DNA of 64,000 nt from an uncultured Thalassolituus sp. (lineage in GTDB: Bacteria > Pseudomonadota > Gammaproteobacteria > Pseudomonadales > Oceanobacteraceae). This document shows, piece by piece, positions 19,401 through 26,716 of this stretch. Where the stretch lies: the NCBI RefSeq assembly GCF_950066645.1, contig NZ_CATMFB010000001.1, positions 1 to 64,000 of the forward strand, written 5' to 3'. Each line of letters begins with the position of its first letter. Position 1 is the stretch's first letter. Both the position numbers and the translations under genes were made by a program. The notes under the pieces were generated by a model, which saw nothing but the letters and a program-made list of their open reading frames with translations, made no database searches and was not told where the DNA came from.

Positions 19401-19851
19401 GCTGGTTAATCGCCACCAGAAAATCAATCGTACGTGTCTCTTTGCGTGGAATACTTTCCAGCAGTTCGGTGAACTTATCGCCTTCTACGGTGCAGGCGAG
19501 ATACGGCTCCAGCTCATGATGAAGCTGCTTGTCATAGCGGAACGGGAAATTTTCGGCGTATTCTTCGATGAAGAAGTCGAATGGGTTGATCACTGTCATC
19601 TCAGCGATCACTTCTACCTCGACGGACAACCGGCGGGTCTTCTCAGGAAACACCAGGCGCGCCTGGAAGTTACCGTAAGGGTCCTGCTGCCAGTTAAGAA
19701 AATGCTCTTCCGGACCAATCTTCAGACTGTAGCTTTTGATCGGCGTGCGGCTGTGTGGCGCAGGGCGCAGCCGCACCACATGCGGCGACAGGTTAACCGG
19801 GCGATCAAAATCGTAATAGGTATTGTGCTGTATAGCGACGGTAATCGTCAT
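16456..19851 (-). CDS. Large transglutaminase/DUF2126 protein
   Basis: 1131 residues. The order is a transglutaminase N-terminal domain (1-90), a transglutaminase core with Cys180 (LMKGSCRDSAW), His229 (DLHAWCEVF) and Asp245 (VGLDPTSG), and a long C-terminal DUF2126 region (about residues 300-1110). DUF2126 contains conserved MGGEPTFVSIDD, DGRHTGTGGGNHITLGG and EFRGFEMPPHSRM; the glycine- and His-rich segments look like part of an active site, but I cannot assign a reaction. It lies 15 bases after the alpha-E gene, with CAGGA before the ATG. No signal peptide, so probably cytoplasmic. Confidence 0.9.
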   Translation of the reverse strand: MTITVAIQHNTYYDFDRPVNLSPHVVRLRPAPHSRTPIKSYSLKIGPEEHFLNWQQDPYGNFQARLVFPEKTRRLSVEVEVIAEMTVINPFDFFIEEYAENFPFRYDKQLHHELEPYLACTVEGDKFTELLESIPRKETRTIDFLVAINQRLQEMIEYGVRLEPGVQEPEETLTLMKGSCRDSAWLLVQLLRHMGLAARFASGYLVQLTSDEKSLDGPSGPEADFTDLHAWCEVFLPGAGWVGLDPTSGLFASEGHIPLACTPDPVSASPISGFTDECEVEFSYSNEVSRIHEDPRVTKPYTDDQWADVLALGDKVDKLLLENDVRLTMGGEPTFVSIDDMESAQWNTAALGKEKLSLAKTLLLRLRDHFAPKGLLHYGQGKWYPGEEVPRWALGLFWRTDGEPLWQRQDYLARVDKNYGHSHRDAELFSQRLATLMGIADFCVHPAYEDGLHYLLQEQNLPPGVDAHIASAKDSLDRRRLARVLEQGLDTPSGFVIPVEWDFYAHRWQSSRWEFRRERLTLIPGDSPVGLRLPLDSLPPIADEDRLPQEADPMRETDPLETAAHAVQVALERVEALSTRTAQLTQPQKAGTDKSGNPRDDGYLWKNLVRTALCVEAREGKIHIFLPPLPYLESYINLLALIEETAEQLDLPVIIEGYEPPKDHRLQKLLVTPDPGVIEVNIHPATNWRDMVSNMTELYQAARESRLGTEKFMLDGRHTGTGGGNHITLGGSTPADSPLLRRPDLLRSFVTYWQNHPSLSYLFSGAFVGPTSQAPRVDEGRDESLYELEIAFQQMPDGEVAQPWLVDRIMRNLLIDLTGNTHRAEFCIDKLFAPGSSTGRLGILEFRGFEMPPHSRMAMVQALLLRALVIRFWKQPYKQKLERWGTRLHDQFMLPHYIWQDVKEVADDLQSHGLDFRAEWLLPFREFRFPNYGRVELDDIQLELSWAIEPWNVLGEEVTSSGTARYVDSSVERLQVRVSGMTGSRYVLSCNGRRVPLRSTGRHGEFVAGVRYKAWAPPSALHPTIDIHAPLVFDLIDTWNGRSVGGCTYHVSHPGGRSYDTFPVNAFEAESRRGNRFDDLSHTQGPFTPRPDVDALRQFFPHTTPRPMAPPPEESYDEYPLTLDLRTRRRS

Positions 19852-19866
19852 GGCGAATCCTGCCTG

Positions 19867-20802
19867 TTACTGGTCTGTAAGGAACCAGGTAGTACCGATC
19901 AGAAAGTGCAGTTGCTGAATGGCAATCTGCAGGTCATTAAGTTCATCGCGGAACTCAGTGCCATATTCCTCATGTTCAAAGTTACCCATGACAACACGAT
20001 GAACCTTGCGTATGGCCGCAATCACTTTTTCCGAACGGGGCAGAGCCTCCGCAGCATTAATCAGTTCGCTCAGGCAAAAACCGACCGAACGCGGGAAGTG
20101 AGGATCTGTCATCAGAAACTCCACCACTTTCGGCCCCTTGATTGAGCTGCGCATAGCACGACGATACGGCTGGTCGGCATTCAGTGAGCGGACAACATTC
20201 CCCCAGATAATCTGGCGGCTGTTCACCGCGTGCTCATCATCTTCGACCTGCATGATGGCGGCAACGCCCGCATCCAGATTCCGGGTCGTCATGTCGGCTC
20301 GCTCAATGTTCTGGCCAAGCATCAGCATTTCCCAGCCTTCGTCCCGAGGCATACTGACGTACAGCAGACCTGCGATCTGCTGGCAGGATTTGATCAGGTA
20401 TTCGAGAAATTCATGACGATTACTGCGGTTGATGCCCTGCGCCAGGTTCTCCTGAACATACAGGCTCAGTTCATTAACCAGCTCCCAGGCCTCTGCGGGG
20501 ACCACATCGCGCGTGGTGCGGATGTTCTCGCGGATTGCGCGCAAGGAAGATACGACAGAGCCAGGATTGGAATCATCACCAATCAGGAATTTCACCACGT
20601 TACGCTCGTCCTGAACGGTATAGCGCTCAGCAAACGCAGATTCGAGGCTGTTAATGACGATCAGGTTATACCAGCCCAGGTTAACCTGACGCGGCATATC
20701 AAACAGCAGCATGTCATAGATGCTGACCAGGCGTGCTGTGTTCTCTACCCGCTCAAGATAACGGGCAGCCCAATAAACGCGTTCTGCAACTTTTGAAAGC
20801 AT
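19867..20802 (-). CDS. Alpha-E domain protein
   Basis: 311 residues, all helical, starting MLSKVAERVYWAARYLERVENTARL, the signature start of alpha-E (DUF403) proteins. These are found only with circularly permuted ATP-grasp and transglutaminase partners, and were proposed to help peptide or amide formation. The start codon overlaps the ATP-grasp stop as TGATG, so the two are translationally coupled and probably form a complex. The fusion gene at 13889 carries a second alpha-E domain covalently linked to an ATP-grasp domain. Confidence 0.9.
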   Translation of the reverse strand: MLSKVAERVYWAARYLERVENTARLVSIYDMLLFDMPRQVNLGWYNLIVINSLESAFAERYTVQDERNVVKFLIGDDSNPGSVVSSLRAIRENIRTTRDVVPAEAWELVNELSLYVQENLAQGINRSNRHEFLEYLIKSCQQIAGLLYVSMPRDEGWEMLMLGQNIERADMTTRNLDAGVAAIMQVEDDEHAVNSRQIIWGNVVRSLNADQPYRRAMRSSIKGPKVVEFLMTDPHFPRSVGFCLSELINAAEALPRSEKVIAAIRKVHRVVMGNFEHEEYGTEFRDELNDLQIAIQQLHFLIGTTWFLTDQ

Positions 20803-22265
20803 CAGGATTTACTCGTTCCGGTATCTACAATCCAGGTGTCTTTACTGCCACCGCCCTGAGAAGAGTTCACCACCAGCGACCCCTTCTTCATTGCCACCCG
20901 GGTTAATCCACCGGTGGTGACATAACTGTCTTTGCCCTGAAGGATGAAGGGTCGCAGGTCGAGGTGTCGTGGCTCGACTTTATTACGACCAATCAGTGTT
21001 GGAGCAGTCGACAGTGCCAGCGTTGGCTGAGCAATGTAGTTACGCGGGTTCGACTTAATCAGATCGGCAAACTGCTCCCGTTCCTTTTTCGTAGAATGAG
21101 GCCCGACGAGCATGCCGTAGCCGCCAGACTCGTTCGCCGGCTTGACCACCAGCTTATCCAGATTCGCCAGGACATATTCACGTTGCTTATCGTCGTAGCA
21201 GAGGAATGTTTCGACGTTCGGGATCAGTGGATCCTGATCCAGATAGTATTTGATAATTTCCGGAACGTAGGCATAGATCACCTTGTCGTCGGCTACGCCC
21301 GCACCCGGAGCATTTGCCAGTGCGACCTTACCTTTGCGCCAGGCGCGCATCAGCCCGGGGACACCCAGTACAGATTCCGGATGGAAGACTTCCGGGTCAA
21401 GGAACATGTCATCAATACGGCGATAAATAACGTCCACACGCTCAAGACCAGCGATGGTCTTCATGTATACGCAGTCGTCTTTACCGACGATCAGGTCGCT
21501 GCCTTCTACCAGCTCAGCCCCCATGCGCTGCGCCAGAAAAGCGTGTTCAAAATACGCTGAGTTGAAAATGCCGGGCGTCAGTACCACCACAACCGGGCGC
21601 TCGTCTTTGCGCGGAGACAAAGAGGCAAGCATGTTAAACAGGTTCTCCGGATAATCACCGACCGGGGCAATATTCACCTTTTCAAAGACTTCAGGAAGAA
21701 CTCGCTTCATGATCGACCGGTTTTCAAGCATGTAAGACACGCCCGACGGTACCCGCAGGTTATCTTCAAGAACGTAGAACTGGCCATCCTTATCGCGCAC
21801 CAGATCGGTGCCGCAAACGTGTGCCCACACACCAAAGCGGGGCGATACGCCCTCACACTCTTTGCGGTAGTTCTTCGACTGTTTCAGCACAAACTCAGGA
21901 ACGATCCCATCTTTCAGAATCTTCTGATCGTGGTAGAGGTCATCGATAAACATATTCAGCGCCTGCAGACGCTGCTTGAGCCCTTCTGCCGTTTTATCCC
22001 ACTGATTACGGGAAATGACACGCGGAACAATATCAAACGGCCAGGCACGGTCGATATTCCCACCCTCGGTATAGACGGTGAATGAAACCCCCATGTCTTT
22101 GATGGTGGATTCCGCCGCAATCTTCCGGGAGAGAATATCTTCTTCGGTGAGGCTACTCAGATAGTTTGCCAGCTGGCGCGCTGGCTGACGGGCATTTCCG
22201 GGAGAGCTGATCAGCTCATCGTAGAATCCGTCCTGCAGTTCATACTGCTTCCAATCGATAGACAT
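20802..22265 (-). CDS. Circularly permuted type 2 ATP-grasp protein
   Basis: 487 residues. It has the full set of motifs: VLEDNLRVPSGVSYMLENR (Glu167 and Asn169 as expected metal ligands), VVVVLTPGIFNSAYFEHAF, VDVIYRRIDDMF, the ATP loop KPANESGGYGM (Lys375 onward) and SSQGGGSKDTWIVD. ATP-grasp enzymes ligate a carboxylate, via acyl phosphate, to an amine. I placed the start at 22265 (MSIDWKQYELQDGFYDE), with AGGAAG just before it, rather than at a frame beginning at 22325. It is the first gene of the five-gene operon 22265-13011. Confidence 0.9.
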   Translation of the reverse strand: MSIDWKQYELQDGFYDELISSPGNARQPARQLANYLSSLTEEDILSRKIAAESTIKDMGVSFTVYTEGGNIDRAWPFDIVPRVISRNQWDKTAEGLKQRLQALNMFIDDLYHDQKILKDGIVPEFVLKQSKNYRKECEGVSPRFGVWAHVCGTDLVRDKDGQFYVLEDNLRVPSGVSYMLENRSIMKRVLPEVFEKVNIAPVGDYPENLFNMLASLSPRKDERPVVVVLTPGIFNSAYFEHAFLAQRMGAELVEGSDLIVGKDDCVYMKTIAGLERVDVIYRRIDDMFLDPEVFHPESVLGVPGLMRAWRKGKVALANAPGAGVADDKVIYAYVPEIIKYYLDQDPLIPNVETFLCYDDKQREYVLANLDKLVVKPANESGGYGMLVGPHSTKKEREQFADLIKSNPRNYIAQPTLALSTAPTLIGRNKVEPRHLDLRPFILQGKDSYVTTGGLTRVAMKKGSLVVNSSQGGGSKDTWIVDTGTSKS

Positions 22266-22334
22266 AACTTCCTGTCTCAACAGGTAAACGACACATAACC
22301 CACGACGAAAAACCGCCGCTGCCAATCAGACCGC

Positions 22335-22376
22335 AATATACACACCCGGGTCACACAAGAATGTCACATTTGTCAC
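22335..22376 (-). promoter_or_regulatory. Possible activator-dependent promoter of the ATP-grasp operon
   Basis: A -10-like TATATT (22335-22340 on the minus strand) lacks a good -35. Three GTCAC repeats (plus-strand positions 22350, 22363 and 22372) lie just upstream of it, at about -23 to -48 relative to a start near 22328. The repeat spacing is 13 and 9 bases, so it is not a classical Pho box. The last repeat runs into the stop codon of the gene at 22373. Confidence 0.3.
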
Positions 22377-22615
22377 TTTTCCATGCTTTTTGACGGGGAT
22401 TTGCGAAACCACTCAGGCACCCGGTTCACGGATACGAAGCGGAACACCAACACGGCGTGCACCAGCGCAATGATCAGCCCTATGGCAGCATCACCGGCTT
22501 CCATCAGGTCCCACACCATCATGGGCAGGGTAAGAATCGGGAACCAGGCAAAGTAGCGGAAAAAAATCCGCTCAAACCGGGTGGTCGGCTGTTCAGGATT
22601 ATTGTGCGTGGACAT
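22373..22615 (-). CDS. Small two-helix membrane protein
   Basis: 80 residues with two hydrophobic segments (IFFRYFAWFPILTLPMMVW and AAIGLIIALVHAVLVFRFV) and a basic C-terminus. The ATG at 22615 has AGGAG 7 bases upstream; the adjacent ATG at 22618 is also possible. It is upstream of the ATP-grasp operon on the same strand, 107 bases away, so it may share its transcript, but a candidate promoter lies between. Family not recognised. Confidence 0.6.
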   Translation of the reverse strand: MSTHNNPEQPTTRFERIFFRYFAWFPILTLPMMVWDLMEAGDAAIGLIIALVHAVLVFRFVSVNRVPEWFRKSPSKSMEK

Positions 22616-22763
22616 CATATTTCTCCTCATGATCACTCCTCAGAGGAACACAGAGCCCTGCTCACCGGTATTAGTCTAAAGTCGCACATATCCGGCCTTT
22701 TAAGATAACCCGGGAATCGCTGCTAGACTGAAAGTTGACCACTATTAAGGAAAGCGCATTAAC

Positions 22764-23711
22764 GTGACTCTGAGATTGCTGTTCAGTCTGATCACAGTTC
22801 TGTCCCTGAGCGGCTGCCTCCAGGAGGATACGCCCCTGCGTATCGGTACGAACGTATGGCCGGGCTACGAGCTACTATATCTTGCGAGAGATAAAGGGCT
22901 GCTGCCGGAAAATCACGTCCGGCTGGTTGAACTGCCCGCAGCGACCGATGTGATGGAGGCCGTCATGGTTGGCCGGCTGGAAGGCGCCGCAGTGACGCTG
23001 GATGAAGCCATTCGCCTGCGCGAGCGTGGCGCCCCCGTGGTCGTCATTCTCGTCTGCGACATATCAGATGGCGCAGACGCCGTACTCGCCCGGGAATCGG
23101 TCAGGGACCTCGCCGATATCAAAGGCCGCGTTGTGGCTGTTCCCTTTGATTCTGTCGGGCTGCTCGTTCTGGACGCTGCTCTGACAGAAGCGGGCCTGAC
23201 GCTCAACGATGTTACTCTGCGCGACGTTCCGCCGGGTCACCATGTGTCTGTGCTTGAACAGGGTAAAGCCGATGTACTGGTCAGTTTCGAGCCCTTCAGC
23301 AGCCATCTTCGTGACCGCGGTGCAGTCACCCTGTTCGACAGCTCTGCCATTCGCGGACGCATTGTCGATGTGCTGGTCGTACGTCAGGAGGCAATCGACG
23401 ATCACCCGGAGAAAGTCAGTTCGCTGACCCGCGGTTTCCTGGAGGGACGGCGGGTACTTATGGCACACAGAGAAGAGAGCCTTGCTCATATCAACCGCCG
23501 CCTGCAGTTATCCCCTTCTGAGCTTCAGACGGTGTATAACAAGCTTCATATTCCCGGTGCAGAAGAAAATAAACGCCTGCTGGATAAAAGCAGTGGACGC
23601 CTGATCCGCACCTCCGAAGCTCTGACCACCCTCATGAAGCTTAACGGAATGCTGGGCTCACCTCCTGATCTGAGCGGTTTTATCACCGACGAATTTATTC
23701 CGGAGCCCTGA
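22764..23711 (+). CDS. ABC-type substrate-binding lipoprotein (NMT1/SsuA-like)
   Basis: 315 residues. The lipoprotein signal ends in LSGC (Cys18). The fold is that of NMT1/THI5/SsuA-like periplasmic binding proteins: RIGTNVWPGYELLYLARDKG at the start, LVELPAATDVMEAVMVGRLEGA, and VAVPFDSVGLLVLDAALTEAGL in the second lobe. No permease or ATPase gene is adjacent. Instead a GGDEF-EAL gene starts 2 bases after its stop, so it probably acts as a ligand sensor feeding the membrane-bound second-messenger enzyme rather than in import. The start is a GTG with AAGGA rather far upstream. Confidence 0.85.
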   Translation: MTLRLLFSLITVLSLSGCLQEDTPLRIGTNVWPGYELLYLARDKGLLPENHVRLVELPAATDVMEAVMVGRLEGAAVTLDEAIRLRERGAPVVVILVCDISDGADAVLARESVRDLADIKGRVVAVPFDSVGLLVLDAALTEAGLTLNDVTLRDVPPGHHVSVLEQGKADVLVSFEPFSSHLRDRGAVTLFDSSAIRGRIVDVLVVRQEAIDDHPEKVSSLTRGFLEGRRVLMAHREESLAHINRRLQLSPSELQTVYNKLHIPGAEENKRLLDKSSGRLIRTSEALTTLMKLNGMLGSPPDLSGFITDEFIPEP

Positions 23712-23712
23712 A

Positions 23713-26145
23713 ATGCAGCAGCGCTCCATTACCCTGATTCTGCGCAACTGGTCGGCCCTTATGCTTGGGGTAGTGATCATCTCGCTCGGGTATTTTCTGC
23801 TGCAACTGCGCCTTGATCACTTCGAGGAATCCTGGCACCACCGCATTCTGTTTGAACTGGAGTCACTCCAGAATACGATCGAAAGTAACTACTCAGATCA
23901 CGACCAGATTGCCGCGGACAGTCAGCTGGCTCTCATGGCCACCGATCATCAGGTTCACTATCTCGCGCTCTTCTCTGGCGAGAACAACAACACCCTGTTG
24001 AGCACGCGCCGCGCTGATATCCAGAACACGCTGCCGGTCCGCCTCGGCGAACTGAGTCTGAACCCGGATGTCCGCATGATTCAGATTGAACGGCACCTGA
24101 ACAATTTCTACGTACTCTATCCGGTACGGCTCAAAAGCCAGGACCCACTGCGTCCTCAGAATGCTTGGCTATACGCCCACTACGATGCCGACCGCGATTA
24201 CCGCATGATGCTCCTGTCGACGGCAGGCAAAGTTCTGCTGATGGCGCTTCTGGTACTGGCGTATCTGTTGATACAGAATCAGCTGGTCAAACAGTATCTG
24301 ATTAACCCCATCCGCAACCTGGTACGGATAACGACGTCGCTACAGGAGGGGAAGCTCGGGCAGACGACCAAGACCGCTGCTTCTGTGGAGCTGGGAAAGC
24401 TCGAAGATGCGGTGAATGAACTCAGCATTCACCTGGCAACTTCCCGCCTGCAGATCCAGCAACAGCAGGCCCTTACCTCAGCCTTCACTCTTGCCTTCCC
24501 GGATGTCGGCCTAGTAGTCAACAGCAGCGGTATCATCCGCGGCCGCTTCGGAAATCAGTCCAGCCCGGTCATACGTCTCAACAGCGACCTGATAGATACC
24601 CCATATACCGCCTGGGCAAACCTGTCTGAGGTACACGCGATTGAACAGAGCCGGCGCCGCGCACTGGATACCGGAGAGCTGATCGTGCATGAGTTCCGTC
24701 ACGATGACCTGTGCCTGGAATCCCGCATGGTCCCACTGCCGGAGGAGGAAGGCGATGAGGGCGAAAAGCGCGGTATCATCTGGCTGATCCGTGACATCAC
24801 TGACCTGAAGCGCAAGCAGCAACTGATCGAGTACCAGGCGAATTATGATCCACTGACCGATCTTGCCAATCGCCGGATGGCGCTGCAGGAGCTGGACCGC
24901 CGGGTGCACGAAGCGGCCCAGAAAGCGCTCTGGGGGGCTGTGCTTTTTATCGACCTCGATCACTTCAAAACGATCAACGACTCACTTGGACACCCCATTG
25001 GTGACCGCCTGCTGATTGATATGTCCCGCCGGTTAAAAGACTGTGCTGCCGACGGCGACCTGATTGCCCGCCTTGGGGGTGATGAATTTCTGGTGATCTC
25101 CGGCGAGCTGGCGACCAACGCTGACGAAGCGGGAAGGCTCGCCATGCAGCTGGGTGAACGCCTGTTGGACACCATCCGTCAGCCGGTCATTATCGACGTC
25201 AATAATTTCCACCTGTCTGCCAGTATCGGGATCGCGCTGTTTCCAACCAGCGCATGCAGCGCCAACGATCTCGTTCGCCAGGCGGATACCGCTATGTACC
25301 GGGCCAAGAAGGAAGGACGCTCGCGTATTTCAACCTACAACAGCCATATGCAGGAAGAAACGCGGGAGCGACTACACTTATTTAATGACCTCTACCAGGC
25401 AATTCAGGAAGAGGCTTTCACTCTGGTGTTCCAACCTCAGGTTAACGCCAGTGGCGAAATCACGGGGGCTGAAGTGCTCTGTCGCTGGATCAATCGCGGC
25501 CAGTCGGTATATCCGGATGTCTTTATCGCCGCTGCCGAAGAGACGAATCTTATTCTGCCGCTGGGTGACTGGGTACTTGCCCAGGCCTGCCGCGTACTGA
25601 GCGAATGGCACAGCCAGAACTGCCTGCCTGAAAGCTTTCGTAAGCTGGCAGTGAACATCAGTGCCGCACAGTTTATGGCTCAGGATTTTGAATCTCAACT
25701 GATGCAGACCGTCCAGGCCAGTGGTATTTCCCCTGACATGCTGGAACTGGAGCTGACGGAAAGCCTTTTCATGGGCGACAAAGACCTGATCAGAGAAAAG
25801 ATGCAGCGCCTGCACGAACTCGGCTTTACCTTTGCGCTGGACGACTTCGGCACCGGTTACTCTTCACTCAGCTATCTGCAGAAACTCCCCATCGACAAAC
25901 TTAAGATCGACCGCTGCTTTGTCATGGACATCGAAGGCGACGCTCCGCAGGCCAGTATTGTTGATGCCATCATTCAGCTCGGCAGTAATCTGAAGATGGA
26001 AATCATCGCAGAGGGAGTAGAGTCACAACAGCAAAGGAATTACCTCTGCGACCAGGGGTGCCTGTTATACCAGGGATATCTGTTCAGCCGACCACTGCAG
26101 GAAAAGCGGTTCCTCTCGTTTATCAATCCCGCCAGTCCCTCCTGA
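23713..26145 (+). CDS. Membrane-bound dual GGDEF-EAL cyclic-di-GMP enzyme
   Basis: 810 residues. First helix about 15-33, periplasmic sensor region about 34-168, second helix about 170-190 and HAMP about 190-245. A poorly conserved PAS-like segment follows, then GGDEF (intact GGDEF near 455-459) and EAL (starting as GAEVLCRW, with NISAAQF, ELTES, DDFGTGYSS and AEGVE). GGDEF lacks the upstream RxxD inhibitory site. The EAL core residues for phosphodiesterase activity look complete, so either activity is possible. It is coupled to the lipoprotein gene just upstream, its likely ligand-sensing partner. Confidence 0.92.
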   Translation: MQQRSITLILRNWSALMLGVVIISLGYFLLQLRLDHFEESWHHRILFELESLQNTIESNYSDHDQIAADSQLALMATDHQVHYLALFSGENNNTLLSTRRADIQNTLPVRLGELSLNPDVRMIQIERHLNNFYVLYPVRLKSQDPLRPQNAWLYAHYDADRDYRMMLLSTAGKVLLMALLVLAYLLIQNQLVKQYLINPIRNLVRITTSLQEGKLGQTTKTAASVELGKLEDAVNELSIHLATSRLQIQQQQALTSAFTLAFPDVGLVVNSSGIIRGRFGNQSSPVIRLNSDLIDTPYTAWANLSEVHAIEQSRRRALDTGELIVHEFRHDDLCLESRMVPLPEEEGDEGEKRGIIWLIRDITDLKRKQQLIEYQANYDPLTDLANRRMALQELDRRVHEAAQKALWGAVLFIDLDHFKTINDSLGHPIGDRLLIDMSRRLKDCAADGDLIARLGGDEFLVISGELATNADEAGRLAMQLGERLLDTIRQPVIIDVNNFHLSASIGIALFPTSACSANDLVRQADTAMYRAKKEGRSRISTYNSHMQEETRERLHLFNDLYQAIQEEAFTLVFQPQVNASGEITGAEVLCRWINRGQSVYPDVFIAAAEETNLILPLGDWVLAQACRVLSEWHSQNCLPESFRKLAVNISAAQFMAQDFESQLMQTVQASGISPDMLELELTESLFMGDKDLIREKMQRLHELGFTFALDDFGTGYSSLSYLQKLPIDKLKIDRCFVMDIEGDAPQASIVDAIIQLGSNLKMEIIAEGVESQQQRNYLCDQGCLLYQGYLFSRPLQEKRFLSFINPASPS

Positions 26146-26199
26146 ACTGGCACTTCACTTGCTCATTATCCCCTGCACACCCGCACTGCACGCGGGCGA

Positions 26200-26227
26200 T
26201 GCTCTGGTTTCGCACCACACCAGAGCA
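26200..26227. promoter_or_regulatory. Inverted repeat upstream of cynS
   Basis: TGCTCTGGT (26200-26208) and ACCAGAGCA (26219-26227) form a perfect 9-bp inverted repeat with a 10-base spacer, 42 bases before the cynS ATG. No T run follows. It could be an operator for the nearby LysR-type regulator or the terminator hairpin of the preceding GGDEF-EAL gene. Confidence 0.45.
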
Positions 26228-26269
26228 CCCCGGTGTTGCTGATGCCTCACAATCAATCAGGAGAACAAC

Positions 26270-26713
26270 ATGATGGATAAAGCCACCATGACCGAAACCA
26301 TCATCGCGCAGAAACTGGCCAAAGGCCTGAGCTGGGAAACGATGGGCACCGACCTTGGTATGTCGCCAGTCTGGCTGACATCTGCCTGTCTGGGCATGAA
26401 CAGTGCACCAAAAGAGAAGGCCGCAGCGATTGCCGAATATCTTGGCCTGGGCAGCGACGTCGCCACCGCACTGGAGGCTTACCCGACCAAAATCTGGGAT
26501 CAGGCCGTTCCGACTGATCCGCTGGTCTATCGTCTCTACGAAATCGTGGGCGTCTATGGAGAGACATTGAAAGAAGTGATTCAGGAGAAGTTCGGTGACG
26601 GCATTATGAGCGCCATCGACTTTTCGATGGAGGTCGACAAAATCGAAGATCCCAAAGGTGACCGCGTACTGTTAACGCTGAATGGCAAATTCCTGCCCTA
26701 CAAGAGCTGGTAA
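26270..26713 (+). CDS. cynS: Cyanate hydratase (cyanase)
   Basis: 147 residues. It converts cyanate and bicarbonate to ammonia and CO2 via carbamate. An N-terminal helical domain (1-75) and the catalytic C-terminal domain are present, with Arg88 and Glu91 (LVYRLYEIVGVYG) and Ser114 (GDGIMSAIDFSM) corresponding to Arg96, Glu99 and Ser122 of the E. coli enzyme. AGGAG lies 7 bases before the ATG. No cyanate transporter or carbonic anhydrase gene is adjacent, unlike the E. coli cynTSX operon. The convergent LysR-type gene ends 3 bases after it. Confidence 0.97.
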   Translation: MMDKATMTETIIAQKLAKGLSWETMGTDLGMSPVWLTSACLGMNSAPKEKAAAIAEYLGLGSDVATALEAYPTKIWDQAVPTDPLVYRLYEIVGVYGETLKEVIQEKFGDGIMSAIDFSMEVDKIEDPKGDRVLLTLNGKFLPYKSW

Positions 26714-26716
26714 CTT

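Noticed and set aside
19273-20145. Open frame of 290 codons on the plus strand across the large transglutaminase and alpha-E genes
   Set aside because: It is antisense to conserved genes and shows no recognisable domain or start signal.
22350-22376. Pho box upstream of the ATP-grasp operon
   Set aside because: The GTCAC repeats are spaced 13 and 9 bases rather than 11, so only a general repeat was reported.
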